In this document: piece after piece, positions 45,299 through 58,700 of the stretch
Layout: each line of letters opens with the position of its first letter
How positions within the stretch are numbered: position 1 is the stretch's first letter
Assembly: GCA_002943765.1 (NCBI GenBank)
Contig: PQWQ01000004.1
Coordinates: 2,108,001 to 2,172,000, forward strand
Length of the DNA: 64,000 bases
Reading direction: 5' to 3'
Source: Psoroptes ovis
Taxonomy: Eukaryota; Arthropoda; Arachnida; Sarcoptiformes; Psoroptidae
Program-made: the position numbers and the translations under genes
The notes under the pieces: model-generated
What the model was told of the DNA's origin: nothing
Seen by the model: only the letters and a program-made list of their open reading frames with translations
Databases searched by the model: none

Positions 45299-47720
45299 AA
45301 AATTTATTTCTTATGAGTAAATATTCTACAAGAATTTTCAATTCCAAAAATTTTCAAAGAATTTTTCTGTTTCTTCAGTCGTTGAAACGATTCAACGAAA
45401 CGAAAAATACTGCCATCAAAGGCCAATGACCATTGTTCTGCAAGGTTTTTGGTTTTGAGGACAAAATGATTACCCATGATTGTCAATGGATTGTCAAAGA
45501 AGAACAGAAAAAAAATTGAAACAAATGGGACATTATTATTATTATTATTATTATCATTTTTTGTTCTTCTTTATGCTCTGTCGAAATCATGTTAGAATAA
45601 AGCATCAATTTCTATCATTTCAACCATTTTTATTATTATGGTTATTATTATTATTATTATAAGAATATTCAAGAAAAAAAAATGAAAATTGGTAACGCAT
45701 CATTTAAGAATCTTTTTCATTTTCATTTTTTTTCATTTTTCAATTTTTGCTTGATTTGTTATTTGCGTGCATAATTTTCAATTTTCATTCGTATGATTCG
45801 AGTGTTTTTTATATTTAAAATTATTCAAAAATTATTGTTATTATTATTATTATTTTGCATGTTTATTCTATTACAATTTTTTTTGAATATTTATGAATAC
45901 ATGAATGTCATTTGTATTATTATGATTTGATAATAATAATAATGATTTTGAAAATTTAAAACATGAAACATGTATACATGTTGTCAACATGAGAAGTATG
46001 AAATTCGTACACCAATGAATTGGATACCGATGAATTGAATTAAATTTACAACAAATTTTCTACAAAATTTCAACAGAATTTTACAAGAATTTCTAGAAAT
46101 AGGAGGATAAACACTTTTTTTCTTTTGGTTATCATCGCTTTGAATCAGAAATATATGAGAATTTTGAAATAATCGGAAATTATGAATTGTGAAATGATGA
46201 GGCGAATCTTTGCATTTCACGTCAAGCAACTAAAATGACAAAATTTCCAAGTTGTTCAGGATAATCTCAAACATTTTCCTGTGTGTATCTTGAAATCTTG
46301 AAATTATGGAAATCTTGAAATATTTTTCCCTAAAAAAATAAAAAATGAAATCTTAAATCAATGACAATTTTCCGATTCTTTTCTATTTCATGGCTACAAT
46401 TGAACGATTGCTTGAGAATTCTTGCATGAAATTCATATTCTGTCACATGGAGAATTTTTTAAAAGTTTCTTATATGATTTTCACTAGAGATAGCGATGCT
46501 TCTTTAGAACATTTATTGAACATTCATCCATTGAACATTTATTCATTTCGGAATTCTAAAAATCATATGTTATGACATATTTTTTTGCATTATCACTAAT
46601 ACCATTATTTATCGCGTTGTATTTTCACTATTTCTTCACGCCACTCGTTCCTCTGATAATATTATACTTTTTTTCGTATGAATAATATCGATTACAACAT
46701 ACATTTTTTCGAAAAATATAATAATAATAATAATCATGGTTATTATCATTATCATTTAATTTTATATATTTTTTTCGTGAATTTTTGCAAATTTTATTCA
46801 TTATAACGATAATAATAATAATAATGATTATTATCGGCAAAAATGTTCACGTTATTTCTTTGCATTGAATTTATATTCATATCAACATCAAGACAAACAG
46901 TGAATTTTAAGCGAAAAATAAGAAGAAATTATCATTTTTTTAGCCGAAAAACTTTTCCTTGATGATGTTATGTTCACTCTTAGTCAAGAATTCAAGAATT
47001 ATTCAAGAAAAAATGGTTCAAGAAGAAAAAACGGTTCAAGAAATAACCAAAGAAATGAAATTCCACTTGGACACATTGAAATTTTCAAAATGGAAAAAAT
47101 TAAAAATTCATGAATAATGAAACTTTATGAATATCATCTTTGTTCAATGCCAGATGAATAGGCTTGAAAAATATTATTTCACAAATGATATTTCATATCA
47201 TTTAATTCAAGAGAATATATTCATATTCATATTGTAAATTATTGAAATTTTTCTTTTCAAATTGATTTCATTTCATTTTGATTTTGCAACGAAAATAATT
47301 TCAGGATTTCTCTGAAATTAATAAAAGAAAGACAAAAGCGAGCCAAAGATCCCGAGAAAACCTTGAAATATTTGACATTTTTGTTCCAAATTTTTCAATC
47401 AATTCATCCATTTTGATGTTTACATTGACTTAATCCTTGAATGTTTATTTTATTCAAAAACATTTTTCGTGCGTCTTTGTATGTCTGTGTATGTGTGTTC
47501 AATGTTTTTTTTAAAGCCAATAACTCCATTCATTTCCAAGAAATAATGACATTCAAAGAAATGCACCCACACACACCAAGACCAACGGCGATATTATCAT
47601 CATCATTATCAATGATAAACATGGTGGTATATGATGTTGAATGATGTCAATGTTGTCACTGGTACTGCTGCTGCTGCTACCGATGATGATGGTGAGACAA
47701 GAATTGTTTAAATTGTTTAA
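45299..47720. other. Mostly AT-rich DNA, weak open frames
   Basis: Some moderately complex patches, such as a minus-strand frame near 45350-45480 with NLAEQWSLAFDGSIFRFVES and a plus frame at 46390-46575, are open, but I see no splice sites or homology to support them. (ATT)n tracts occur near 45536 and 45840. Confidence 0.4.
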
Positions 47721-47879
47721 AATTTTATTTGTTTGAAAGAAACAAGATTTAAAATTTCATTTTTTTCTCATATCCAAAATGCTACGCATTCAAAATGGCA
47801 CCGAGATGAAAATCGAAATCAAATTCAACCACCAGAACCAGTCACCGACCCGTATATGAACCCCCATGTATTTCCCTGA
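47721..47879 (+). CDS. Possible terminal exon, unknown product
   Basis: An open frame of 52 codons without ATG ends at TGA 47877-47879. From about 47765 its base composition rises well above background, and the frame reads ATHSKWHRDENRNQ, then IQPPEPVTDPYMNPHVFP and stop, a Pro-rich tail that looks like real protein. It is unlike the Phe/Ile-rich frames around it. No canonical CAG acceptor with a pyrimidine tract was found, so the exon start is open. I do not recognise the protein. Confidence 0.3.
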   Translation, partial: NFICLKETRFKISFFSHIQNATHSKWHRDENRNQIQPPEPVTDPYMNPHVFP

Positions 47880-50800
47880 AAATTTCAATTTCAATTTTTA
47901 ACTTTTTGAGCTTTGCATCTTACGACAATCATTGTGTGCGGGAATATAAGAACAAGAAAAACATTTTTTTTTTGTTCCACCAAATGTTTACGCTGTGTGT
48001 ATGCGATGTGATCATGAGGTTTAAAGGTTTTACATTTTAAAATTTTTTTTCATTTTTTCCAAATTTTTTATTTTATTTACTTTGCTCTCTTTTTCGGGTT
48101 GATGTTTTGATCCTTTTGTGTGATATCACTGTGTGTATGTGTGTGTATCTGGGTAAATATGAATAAATAAATAAATAAATAAACATTACAAACACATCAT
48201 TTTATTTTTATTTTATTTCATATTTCCAAACACTAAGCATTCGCACTTTATTCCTGTTGGCATTTTTATATGACGATTATTTTTATTATTATTTTTGTTT
48301 GAAAAAAAGTTTAAGTTTTATGGGAAATGACTGAATGAATGCATGAAAAATATTTATATTCATATTTATTCATTCATTCAAATAAATTTATATGAATCTA
48401 TATAAATTTCACAGGAAAAATTTTACAGTTTCATGATGGAATAAAATGGTGATGATACAAGAATATTCATAAATAATAATTTTTAAAAGAAAAAAATGAA
48501 GAGAAAAATAAAAATTAAGAAATGAATTTTGAATTCATTTGAATTGAAACAAAACAAAAAACAATTGTGAACAAATAAACGTTTGAAACATTTTTTACCC
48601 TTATTGTTTCATAATGAAAATTACTTAATTATTTTTCTTTTTTACTTTTCTTAAACATTTATTTGAAATTGTCAAAAATTATTATTAATTCATTCGTTCA
48701 TTCATTCATTCATTCATTGAATTTTGTTCATTGAATTTGATCATTTTTCATGAATCATTTTTTACCATTGTTATCATTTTCTCTCAATTATTCATAATGA
48801 AGCGGTGCGATCTCATTTTGTTTGAATATATTTGCATTTGAATTCTTTTATTTTTTTCCATTCGAAGAAAAAACAAAAAAAAAAATTCAAATAAAAATGC
48901 ATTTTTCCTTTCTCCAATTAAATTCCATTATCGTCAATAATAATTAATAATAACAATAATAATGATCGTTGATAAATGAATTCATTTCATTTGTTTTCAT
49001 TTTATTTTTCCATTCAAATCAATATTTGTTTCGTGTCTTTTGTTCGTGTTTTTTGTTTTTTTAATGAATTTTCATAATTTTCATTGTTTCTCGTGCACAA
49101 AACGAAACAATTATTTATGAATAAATGTAAAGAACCGAAAAACCAGAAAAGAAAAAGAAGAAAAAAACCAAATATTTCATTGAATAAATATTAATAATTT
49201 TTTTTGATAATAATAATAATTGAAACAAAAGTAATAAAAGGGTTTTTTTCTTCGATAGATAAATTCATTACGATTTTGATTTCGATTTTTTCCTTTTTTT
49301 CAAACTCATTATTCTCATTATTATTTCTCAAATAATGATTAATTCATTTGAAACTTGTTCATAATTGAATTGTATTGATTCTGATTAATATTTTGCTTGC
49401 GTGAATTTCGATCAGAATTGAGATTTCATTCAATAAATTATTTGGTTCAGGTCGTTTAATAATCAATTTATTGAAATAATAAAAAATGAATATTTTTGTT
49501 ATTATTTCCATTTATATTCCGATTCTAAGACATTCCAGAAATTCAATAATTTATTTCGAGTTTTTCAAATGGTTGATGTCACTAAGATATTTTTTTCGGG
49601 GTATTTTAGCACGAAATAATCACCTAAAAAAATGAATTTCTATTAATTTTCTCATTTTCTTGATTGAAAATTGAATTCAATCGAAATGTTTCTTCATTTC
49701 TCCGAAATATAACATCATTGTTATGATGTGAATAGACTATCACTTATATTTCCAGGCTAATTCTTCAAATATTTTTCGCATCGTAAACATTAAATAAATA
49801 AATACATGTCATTAGAACTTGAGCGCTTGGAACTATCATTATATTTCTTTTAATTTTTTTTTATTTTCTGCATCAAAAAACATTATATGCTTAATGTATA
49901 TATGCGAAACCATAAAAATAATAATGACACCAATGAAGATGTTCAATTCTCATATATATTGCAAAATATTTATTGTATTTCACTAGAAATCTATGCATAA
50001 AAACGAATAAAGAAATTAAATGCTTGAACATTCAAACTAAAACTATCATAAGCATGTTTATTAATGTGGCAAATGTTTATGAATCAATGAAAATTTAATG
50101 ATTCTATTCATTTTGTGGTTTAAATTTTTAACCTTTTCCCTATTTATTTCGCATGAATCCTTTGGGGTAATAGGGTAATTCAATTTCTTCATTTCTCTGA
50201 TTTAATTCTATCAGATTCTGTGAAATCAATTTTGATTTTATTCTTCAATTCTACGAAATAGTTGAGAAGCCCTCTGGGTAAATTACTCTCTCTTTTTGAT
50301 TTACTGTTGTTTTGTATATAAATTTTCTCGTCGTAATTGGTTTGTCGTAATATGAATGAATGAAAGGATTAAGAATTTGAAATGGGATTTTTTTCTCTTT
50401 TTCGTGAAATTTTCCATTAGTAAATATTCGAAATAAATGGAATAGTATCTTAATATTTTATCATGTTTTGCTGGCATTTTGAGTTGAGAATTTTCGCACA
50501 CACATTAAAATCTTGCAATTTAGCATTTAGCATTCTCATAGAGAGTTGTAGAAATCGATTAAATTCTGTTTAGTAGCACAAATATGAATGAATTATGAAA
50601 ATTATTTTCCTCAGAAAATAAATGATAAATTTTGTCATGATACGATGAAAAATTTAGTCAAATTATTGCAAAAAATTATGTTCATCACAATCATCATTGA
50701 ACCACACACACACACACACACCACTGAATATATTTGATGAATTAATTGCTGCTGTGTGGTGAAATGTTTTCACATTAATATGATTTTTTATTCATTTTCT

Positions 50801-51583
50801 AGGGCAAAAAAGAGATTTAAAAAAAAATCAAAAATCAAATTAATTTCGAAAAACATATATGTGTTTGCTTCTCTATGACCCATTCTATGATTATTATTAT
50901 TGTTGATATTATTATTATTTGAAAATAATTCTTCTGTCATAAATGAATTCCATTTAAAATTGAATATAATAGCAACAACAACGACGGCAACAACAGCAAA
51001 AATTAGCATAAATTTAATTTAATTTTAAATTATTTAAACGCATTTAATATGAATGCACACACATGTCACCATTTTTATTTTTTCAAAAATAATTTTTTTT
51101 TTCGAATTAACTTTTGGTTAAATTTGACTTTGATTTAGCTGGTTTCAATTTATTATTTTGCATTCATCTAAACTGATGAAAAATAATTTTCATTTTCCAA
51201 CAACGCCCACGATCCAAAATGAATTCGGTGTTTCATTTTATTCTTGGTTGCTTAAAACAATGAAAAACTTGGATGAAATTTGAAAAAATTGAATAAACCA
51301 TAATGTTTACTATGATGATGATGATGATGATGATGACAATAATAATGATAAAACAATGAAAAACAACCGAAGAATTGAATAAGAAAAAAAAATCAAATTA
51401 AATCATACAAAACAAATCAACAATAAACGTGAACTAATTATTACAGAAATAATGAATCCACAATTCAGTGTATAAAAATTTGAAAAATTTAAAAATTTAG
51501 ACAAAAAAAATACAGAATAAATTGAAATTTAGTTCAAAAAATACAAATGATTTCATTTTACATTTTACATTCATGAATTTATA
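47880..51583. other. AT-rich DNA with microsatellites
   Basis: Includes an AATA run near 48162-48182, CATT runs near 48698-48718, a (CA)n tract at about 50702-50722 and a (GAT)n tract at about 51312-51336. No gene seen. Confidence 0.6.
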
Positions 51584-51662
51584 TTAGGCTGTCCAGTAAG
51601 TCGTGTCATGTTGATTCAATGCAAACGCGCATTGAAAATCGGCAAGAATTTTTCGGACAGTC
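51584..51662. mobile_element. Mariner-type MITE, ~79 bp
   Basis: Begins TTAGGCTGTCC and ends GGACAGTC (GGCTGTCC against the reverse complement GACTGTCC). The right end, GCAAGAATTTTTCGGACAG, is close to GCAAGAACTTTTCGGACAA of the element at 32390-32462, so both belong to one family. The TTAGG start resembles the complete mariner at 1253. Confidence 0.5.
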
Positions 51663-53480
51663 AAAAATATGATAAAGCTTTAACGCTAACCGTAGTTGTT
51701 TAATTTTGATTTTTTTTTTGCTTTCGCTTTCGTAGAAATTTTCTTTATCTTCCGAATGATAATATCGTTCGTTGTGATAATGGCAAAAGACGAAACAGAA
51801 AAAAAATGGTAAACGATAATGATAATGATGATGGTTTATGAGTTTGTTTCACAGAGAAAAAATTACAAATATATTATTTCGGATGTTCGGATATGTAATA
51901 TTTTTTTTTTTACACACTAAATGGCATAATGATAATGTCGTTTTCATTTTCATTTTTGTCGGATCTGTGCGCTATGTTTTTGGGCTTTGTTTTGTATCAT
52001 TTTTTCTGTATTGTTTCAATGAAATAGAAACAAGAGAATAATATTAAATTTAAATTCAAACTTAATTTTGTTCATTTTTACGAATACGATTGTACATTGA
52101 AAATTTGAAACAATTTGGAAAATGAAAATGAGAGCAAAGAAAGACAAATTGTTTTTATTAGATTCTGTGTATTTCATTAGATTTGTATTTTTCGATTCTC
52201 TTAGATTCTCCATTTCTCCGCGATCTGTCATTAAAAATTTTAAATCATTCATCTGAATGTGTTCGGCTGTGTTTATGTGTGCATTATTTGGTATTTGTTC
52301 TGGTATTAGAACAGCATTTTTCGCAACTCTTCATTATCATTATCATCATTATTATCAGCATTTCAAAGTCATAAAAATCGATAATTAAATATCATTAATT
52401 ATCAACGAAAAAGAAACTGAAAAATGCAGCAAAATAAATAAAAAAAAAAAACAAAAGCACAAAGCATAAATAAAAGCATTTATTGTTTGATGATTATTTC
52501 GGATGATTATTCACCAAGAAAAATTTTCTCCATTTGTTTATTTCACATTTATTTTTTATCATTTATTCACATCGAAATCACTATCTGGTTTTTTCTCTGT
52601 TTGTTTGTTTGTTTCACATTTCATTTCCATATTCATTTATTCAGATTTTGGTTCTTTGATTCTTTGTATCTGATTTCATTCTGATTTTGCATCAAAATCA
52701 AGGAAGAAGAAAAAGAAACGAAAAGAAATTTTATCGATAAATGTTTATAATGAATTACTTTAGTTTTTTCGCTTTGCTTTAGTCTTCGTTCCAGTTTGCT
52801 TTGCTTTTGAATGATAAATAATAAATGTTTTGAAATGTAAATTAGAAACAAACTGAAAAAACATAGTCTTAATGATGATACAAAGCAAAGCAAAAAAAAA
52901 TGGAAAAAAACTGAAGAAATGAAAATAAATGTAATGATTTGAATGAATGAATAAATGAAGAAAATATAATACTATTAAATGTTCAAAAGTAAAAAGGCAA
53001 AACAAACAAATGATAGATTTTGATAAGATTTTTCTCCGTAAAATCTTGAAATAACATAGTTATTATGCAAGGAAAATATAATTCAAATTACACAATTAGA
53101 ATTATGGGCATACATATCTTATACAAAGTCTGCTTATATTATCTTTCTAATTTCATATCAAAAGTAGAACAAAACAAACAAAAAAACAGGAATAATATTT
53201 AACCTTTTTCTTAAGATTTTGTTTTTTTCTTTTGACTTTCTGTCAATTAATAATTTATGATTATTGTTTGATGATTATTCTATGGACTTTTTAATAATTT
53301 GTGATAATACTAATCAGACTTTAACATCGTCAACATAGTCAAGCATCATCAGCAGCAAGAACAAGAATTTAAATCAATTTTATTTATTTTATTTTAGTTT
53401 CGATTCAAAATTTTTTTTTATTCAAATCTAAGAATCTGAGAAATAAATTGAAAAATTTACAAAATTTTGGAAAATAATAA
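51663..53480. other. AT-rich DNA, no gene seen
   Basis: Long T-, A- and TTTG-rich stretches with overlapping open frames on both strands and no distinguishing features. Confidence 0.6.
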
Positions 53481-53732
53481 GAAATCAATGCACAAAGAGA
53501 ATTCAAAGCTCGTGAACATATGAGATATTGTAGAATCCTGAAACCTTTTGATAATGAAATCTTTGAAAAAAGGGTGAAGACATTCTACAAATATTGTTTC
53601 TGCTTTGATTCTCTACAAGAAGTGATTTTTCTCGTGAATAATTTTCAATACTTTCCAAATTCTCGAAAATTTTTTCCAATATTTTCAATTGAAAAACTGA
53701 AAATTAATTTCTTTCTTCTCATTTCTTCATAG
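53481..53732 (+). CDS. Weak coding-like frame, unassigned
   Basis: Open frame of 84 codons; the first 50 are varied in composition (EFKAREHMRYCRILKPFDNE, then IFEKRVKTFYKYCFCFDS) and less biased than neighbouring frames. There is an internal ATG at 53520 but poor splice signals, and the minus strand is open too. Confidence 0.2.
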   Translation, partial: EINAQREFKAREHMRYCRILKPFDNEIFEKRVKTFYKYCFCFDSLQEVIFLVNNFQYFPNSRKFFPIFSIEKLKINFFLLISS

Positions 53733-54754
53733 TGAATTGATTTTTCCTTTTTGATTTTTGCTTTTGATCGTAGATCAAAATCATAATTTCAAACAACATT
53801 CCATTAAAAAAAAAACAGCCAGACAAACAATGAAACAATCAAAAAATCATCAATGAATGAAAATTAATGAAAAATATTTCTACATGTTTGGCGTATATTA
53901 TTTATTATTATTTGTCCAAAACAAAAATAATAATAGCAACAACATCAACATCAATATAGAAACAATAATAATAATCAAAAATTATCGACATAATTGCAGC
54001 AAAATATTTGAAGAAAATAAATAATAAATAAAATGATGATGAAAATAACCATCAGTTTTTCAATCATTTATTGAAAAGCATATACCACCATCAACAGTAA
54101 ATTAAAATTGGTGTCAAAAATCAGTCATTTGACATGCTGTTGTTGCTGTTGCTGTTGTAAATAATATAAGCAGAATTTGTTCTTCACTCGGTGTTTGCCG
54201 GGCATCTCATTCTATTGAGTATTTAGTTCAATATTTACAATATTTTCTTTGTCTTATTTATTTTTTCATAAAAATATTTTCCCATATTTCATCTCATGAT
54301 TGTTTAAACCCTCTCGGGTTAAATACACATTCTTTCGATAGTTTTTTCCCTTCGCTTATCTCCTTTGCTTGGCTGTCGGAAATTGACGCCGATTGAGATG
54401 CTGATTATTTATACATCAACTCACATACATACGCAAAGATTTTTATGATGTATGAGATTTGCAAATTTCAGGGTAATTTTCACTTATTTTTAGAATTTCA
54501 CCCCTTTTTTCTGGATGCTTTTGTATTATTGTTTGAAAGTTTGATCAGTTTTGACAAGTTATTATTAAGAGAGATGGGGTAATAAGGAGAATCTTAAATT
54601 TTCTTCATTCGAAAATTTTGAACTCTTGAAAGTAAAAATTATGCCCATGTATGTTCAATGTTTGACCCATAAATTCTCACATAATTTATTGTTTATTTTT
54701 TTGTACACTGAAAAATTAAAATAAATTATTTGTTCAAATTTTCATTAAATAAAC
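53733..54754. other. AT-rich DNA with a GC-richer patch
   Basis: The patch at about 54180-54430 contains CCTCTCGGGTT and GGCTGTCGGAAATTGACGCC. On the minus strand it includes TATAAATAATCAG, so it could be part of an LTR belonging to the BEL/Pao relic just downstream. This is conjecture, as no second copy is present in the window. Confidence 0.3.
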
Positions 54755-55130
54755 TTGAATCATCTTGACTGCATCATTGACCTTTATGGCTGCTTATCAC
54801 TCTGCAGCAAGTTTTTTGTGGACAACTGCATCCACATTGGCAGCACCTACGCTGCAATACGGGGTTGGCCATCAACAATTTACACAGATAATGGCAGTAA
54901 TTTCAAAAAATTGAAAAAATTAATCAACGAATGTATTGAAAACTAAGTTAAAATGGCATTGCATCACACCGTATAATCCGCATCGAGGGGAGCTTGGGAG
55001 TCATTGATAAAATCAGTAAAAAAGACAATGCGATCAATGAGCAACCAATGCGTCAAAGTAGCGTTTGTGAGTTTTGGTGGTAATGAAATACCAAAAAGTC
55101 ATGTGATTGAAGTTGTCATATGAAAAGGCT
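54755..55130 (+). pseudogene. BEL/Pao-type integrase relic
   Basis: The region encodes a broken piece of a retrotransposon integrase core. One frame gives IRGWPSTIYTDNGSNF, which matches the region around the second catalytic Asp. After a stop and a frame change comes WHCITPYNPHRG, and after another shift AWESLIKSVKKTMRSMSNQ, corresponding to the HRGG-x-WE-x-L-x-(R/K)SVK block that carries the catalytic Glu in BEL/Pao. At least two frameshifts and several stops make it non-functional. No LTRs, reverse transcriptase or protease were found beside it. Confidence 0.8.
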
Positions 55131-55680
55131 TGTTTTTTTCTGAAAATAGACACATTCACATTTGGTTTTTTATTTATTATTGAACACATTTTTTAACTTT
55201 GTAATTTTTAAATTATTATTTTTTAAACAATGCTTATTATTTTTTAATTCAATTAAGTTATTAAATATTATTTATTCGAATTTTTGTATGCAACTCTCTA
55301 TCTCTTGTTCTTACTTCATTTCTACCCTCAATTTGTACGCAGATTAATTTTTATTTATGTGTCATTGTTATGTTATGCAGTTTCAATTCGTAGTCGTGTA
55401 AATATTACAAACATTATATTCATTAACACATGTGCTGTCTTTGCCATTTTTTAAATGGTCCCAAAGTTTATTATTTTTTTTTCGAGTCTTCAGGTGTATT
55501 ATTAACATTATGAAAATATTAATATATTTTTGGCCTAAGATAATTTTTCATTTCTTGTTTAATCTGATTTAATGTATCTTTATTATCATTATTATTATTA
55601 CCATTACATTTATTATCATCATTATTGCATTTATTTAATAATGATATTTTTTTCATTTCATTTTTTCTCCTCTACAACAG
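55131..55680. other. AT-rich DNA
   Basis: No feature apart from ATT and TTTA-rich sequence and the pyrimidine tract leading into the candidate exon at 55681. Confidence 0.6.
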
Positions 55681-55796
55681 TACCACAGCAGAATTATAAA
55701 CATTCGTATATGCCGGTTATGTGCCGTAAAAAATATTTTTCAAACATACGAAAAAAAACATCAATCTATACGAATGGTAGGCGTTTGTGCGCAAAG
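55681..55796 (+). CDS. Candidate internal exon, 116 bp, unknown gene
   Basis: This is the best isolated exon in the right half. It is preceded by a pyrimidine-rich tract and acceptor (TTTTTTCTCCTCTACAACAG) and followed by a good donor (GCAAAG then GTAAATTG). With two bases completing a codon, one frame is open across the whole exon and ends in phase 0: PQQNYKHSYMPVMCRKKY, then FSNIRKKTSIYTNGRRLCAK. The product is strongly basic, with two Cys, and I do not recognise it. No partner exon was identified with certainty; 60199-60263 is compatible in phase. Confidence 0.4.
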
Positions 55797-58700
55797 GTAA
55801 ATTGAAAGTAAATTAGGTTTGGATGAAAATACATATTCTTATCACACATAAATATTTACAACAATTGAATTAAATAGAAGGAGAGAAAAATTCAATATAA
55901 ATTTTGCAAAATTGAATAATTGTTTCATTTTCAATTTTTCAAATATATGATTGAGTGAAATATATGAATGAAATGAATATAACACGGAAAATTATTTGGT
56001 TGATTTTGATTTAATTTTGTAAACCATGAGAAAAAAATATGCTAAACATCCAAATACAATTAGCCTACATATATGGCATATTCACGCAGAAATATTTTTT
56101 ACATCAAATTTGATTATCATTTCACAATGACAATCAACGTTTGCTATTGCTATCATTGAATAAAATGAATGAATAATTTCTTTCAATCATATCATTCCAT
56201 CATCATGTTTTTTAAATCAATATTTCTTGATTTAAACATGATGCGATGCAAATGATATATGAAAAAAATGTTAATTCTTCATGCATAAAAATATTTGAAA
56301 ATTCATTCATTTCAAACATCAAACATTGAAAGTAATTTGAAAATGTGTATTGTAATAGTTTCATCTGTATTATTACTATTATTTATAATTCAATTTTTTT
56401 CAAAATTATCATGAATGTTGAATGCTGAATGCATTGAATATTGAATATATTCGAATATATACGGCAATTGTTGTCGGCATTTGCAATTATTAATCAAAGC
56501 ATCAAATTACAAAATAATATTCATTATATTCGCTTAACTTCGCGAATGAAAATAAATAAATTTGCATAAATTTTTTGGTTTTTTTACGTTATATAATTTA
56601 GGTTAAATTCAAACAAATCATGTAATAAAAATATCGTTAAAGGTTTCTTCCTCTCTGCCTATCATGCCTGTCTCATGCATATTTGTCATTGAATTTTCCA
56701 TTGAATTCATTTGGATTGTTGTCTGTGCCTGGTTGCTGTCGGTACTGGTAAATACGGTACTGTTGTATTATTCGTGTATCATGATTGGAAAGAAATCACA
56801 TCCTCATGCTACGGATTCATTTTGGTTTTTTGTTGTTCTGAAAATTCTCTCATTTAATATAGAATAATATATAATAATTATCATTTTTTTCGTATTTGAT
56901 TCATGAAAATATGTATTTCATTGAATTATAATGTCTAATGCGTATTAACGTATATCAATGTGTGTATAATGATTGAAATAAATATCAATTTGAATTTGGT
57001 GTACGCAATTTAGGAATGAAATGGAAAAATTTTCAGGCGATTTTCAGGCAATTTTTTTCTTGCTATTTTCGGCTGGTGAAAAGTCTGTACGAAAATCTGA
57101 AACAATTTGTAATAAGTAATCATAGAGTAGGAATGAATCACATATATTCAATGTATGAATGCATGGATGTATGGTGCATATCTTTGCAATTTTATTTCCA
57201 TTTTTTGTTTTCATTTCCATTTCTTTTTTATGGTCAAATTGTCTGTTCAAATTAATTATATACCATTTATTATGCCGGATCTTTTCCTATTTTTTCCTAT
57301 TTGACATTTTGTATTTCATATTTTTTTTCGGGTATTTTTATTTTTTTTCCATGATATTTTCGATGATTTAGTCTGGTTGATTTTTTTTTTGTCTTGTTGT
57401 TTCTTCGGGAAATCAAAAGAATATAAACCAGCAGAATACGATTCTAGTAAAACCACTAATTCATATCTTTTTTATTTTGGTTTTTTTTCGTTATTTGTCT
57501 TCCGATCAAATCATTGCTTTATTACCATTTTTTGGCTGTTTTTGGAATTTTGCAAATTCATATACATCTTTGTTTGTGAATGAATAAATGAATAATTCTA
57601 AAAATATCATCATTATTACTATGAAAAGATAATATACTGAAATATAATGAAATAAATAAAGAATAAATCAAATTTATGAATGAAAAAAAAAAAATTAAAT
57701 CATTATCGATCAATGAAACTTGTTTATTGCTAGATGAATTCAATATATATCATCATTGGTCATTATTGTAATTGTTATTTTTGAAAAAGTTTTCTTTTTT
57801 TCACTTCTTTGTTCATTCATTCATTCATTTCATTTCAAGCCGATAAGTTAATAAAATTAAATCAAAATCTATTTATATTTGTCATCATCATCATCATCAT
57901 CATCATTATTATCCTTGTAAAATAATAACAACAACAACAACGACCGAGAAAACAACCCAAACACATATAATATAATAAAGATAATTAAATATATGAAATA
58001 TAAATAAATAATAATAATAAATAAATAAATAAATAAACTTTTATTATTAAATTAATGTACATATATGTCTTTGATATACTACTGCATATATGTGAATAAA
58101 ATTCCATGTTTACATTCATATACTAGTATTGTATTGACTCATTGTGTAATATGTAATTTAATTCAATAAACAAAATAATAATAATCAAATAATAATAGTT
58201 AATTGATTCAAAATTTAATTTTGAATCTTAATATCATTTTCTTTTTTTTTCGCCGATTATTATAATGATAATAATGATAATCAAATCAATTTGACCAAAT
58301 AATATTTCGATAATTGAATTGCTTTTTTTTTGCTTTTTTTTTGAACCAAATTAAGTGTTTTCATTTACATTTTCATTGATTAAGTAGTGACATTTCTTAT
58401 ATTAATTTATTTATTCTTATTTTCTTCAAACATTTATAATATATCCGATGAATTATGATCAAAATAAACAAGATTGTTTTGTTTTTCGTACACTTAAGTA
58501 ATGCCAAATTTTGGCTAGCCAAAAAAACCAAAAAACAAAATAATGATTCCGATAAATTATACCAACAATTATACATTGAATAATATTTAATATATGCATT
58601 TAGATATAGCCAACATATGCATAATAAACAATCATTTCTTAATCAGACAATTTTTGCCAATTACTAATAATAATAATAATTGGTGGTTGAATTCAAGCAT

